Of a DNA stretch of 64,000 nucleotides, positions 63,784 to 64,000 are shown piece by piece. The DNA is from Pseudosporangium ferrugineum. GTDB taxonomy: Bacteria > Actinomycetota > Actinomycetes > Mycobacteriales > Micromonosporaceae. The notes beneath the pieces were generated by a model. It searched no databases and was not told the origin of the DNA. It worked only from the letters and a program-made list of their open reading frames with translations. The translations under genes were made by a program, and so were the position numbers. The stretch lies in assembly GCF_003002065.1 (NCBI RefSeq), contig NZ_PVZG01000007.1:310001-374000 (forward strand), given 5' to 3'. Positions within the stretch are counted from its first letter, which is position 1. Each line of letters opens with the position of its first letter.

Positions 63784-64000
63784 GGGTCCGGCTCCGCGAG
63801 ACGGCGGCGCCCCGACGGCAGGAAGGCCTCGGCGCTGAGCGCGGCGACGGCGATCCGCGGCAGGTCACGCCCGGCGGGGAAGCACAGGAACCGCGGCTGC
63901 CAGTCCGGCTGGTACTTCGCGTTGGCGCGGTACAGCGTCTCGATCTGGCACAGCCCGGACATCGCCCGCAGCAGCCGGGCCCAGATCCGCACGACCGGAC
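63774..64000 (-). CDS. DUF2156 aminoacyl-lipid synthase, C-terminal fragment
   Basis: The last 74 or so codons of a gene that continues past the window edge. The sequence LYRANAKYQPDWQPRFLCFP followed by RDLPRIAVAALSAEAFL matches the C-terminal end of the DUF2156/MprF-type aminoacyltransferase domain, which transfers an amino acid from tRNA to phosphatidylglycerol or diacylglycerol. The N-terminal membrane part and most of the catalytic domain are outside. A GTG at 63992 is in frame, but the frame stays open to the edge, so I treat the gene as truncated rather than short. It is first in an operon with two esterase-like membrane proteins. Confidence 0.8.
   Translation of the reverse strand, partial: PVVRIWARLLRAMSGLCQIETLYRANAKYQPDWQPRFLCFPAGRDLPRIAVAALSAEAFLPSGRRRLAEPDPCA

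Overview
The window is chromosomal DNA from a very high-GC actinobacterium, most likely a Micromonosporaceae member such as Actinoplanes or a relative; this is inferred from gene content, not from a marker gene. The signs are strong third-position G/C bias, frequent GTG starts, ATGA/GTGA gene overlaps, a conservon (CvnABCD) operon, a DUF397/XRE-DUF5753 regulator pair, an FxsB-like radical SAM enzyme, a DUF574-type methyltransferase, a secreted GH18 chitinase and an AA10 LPMO. No tRNA, rRNA, CRISPR array, transposase or integrase was seen.

Layout. 1-5143: the 5' end of mtnA, a DUF885 hydrolase, a PHP-domain protein and an M48 membrane protease. 5870-12167: a stand-alone membrane sensor-like protein, the Cvn operon (NIT-domain histidine kinase, roadblock protein, DUF742 protein, small GTPase) and one unknown gene. 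12304-19709 (minus): a YqiJ-like OB-fold membrane protein, a flotillin and a 1608-residue AAA+ 'DNA repair ATPase'. 20420-24624: an exopolysaccharide-type cluster (GT2, WecB, DUF2334). 24690-27856: small enzymes and a chitinase. 27927-32974: two drug-efflux MFS genes with TetR and MarR regulators and recognisable operators. 33157-36025: a TPR-GGDEF cyclase and a methyltransferase separated by a 35-bp tandem repeat. 36440-41233: small unknown genes, the DUF397/XRE pair with two matching promoter-operator modules, and the FxsB-like enzyme followed by a 61-residue ORF. 41282-45517: RTX-like and FG-GAP secreted proteins and purC.

45662-53803 is a lower-GC accessory island. It encodes a cytosine-5 methyltransferase, a Vsr repair endonuclease, an HNH-like zinc protein, a ParB-like protein, a Snf2 helicase split by a one-base frameshift in a C tract, a DUF3883 nuclease-like protein and a NaeI-family restriction endonuclease. 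I read it as a NaeI-type restriction-modification system carrying an extra, apparently uncharacterised ParB-like/Snf2/DUF3883 module. It is the best candidate for an undescribed system here.

53955-64000 returns to core-like sequence: an MFS exporter, a chemoreceptor-like protein, a DUF305 lipoprotein overlapping an LPMO (a possible copper-supply pair), a two-component system, a CPBP protease, a MarR regulator, and an operon of a DUF2156 aminoacyl-lipid synthase (cut by the window end) with two esterase-like membrane proteins.

Two genome-wide habits show. Several genes have an actinobacterial -10 box (TANNNT) 6-8 bases before the start codon, which implies leaderless mRNAs. Many intergenic gaps hold short GC-rich tandem repeats with a different unit at each place.
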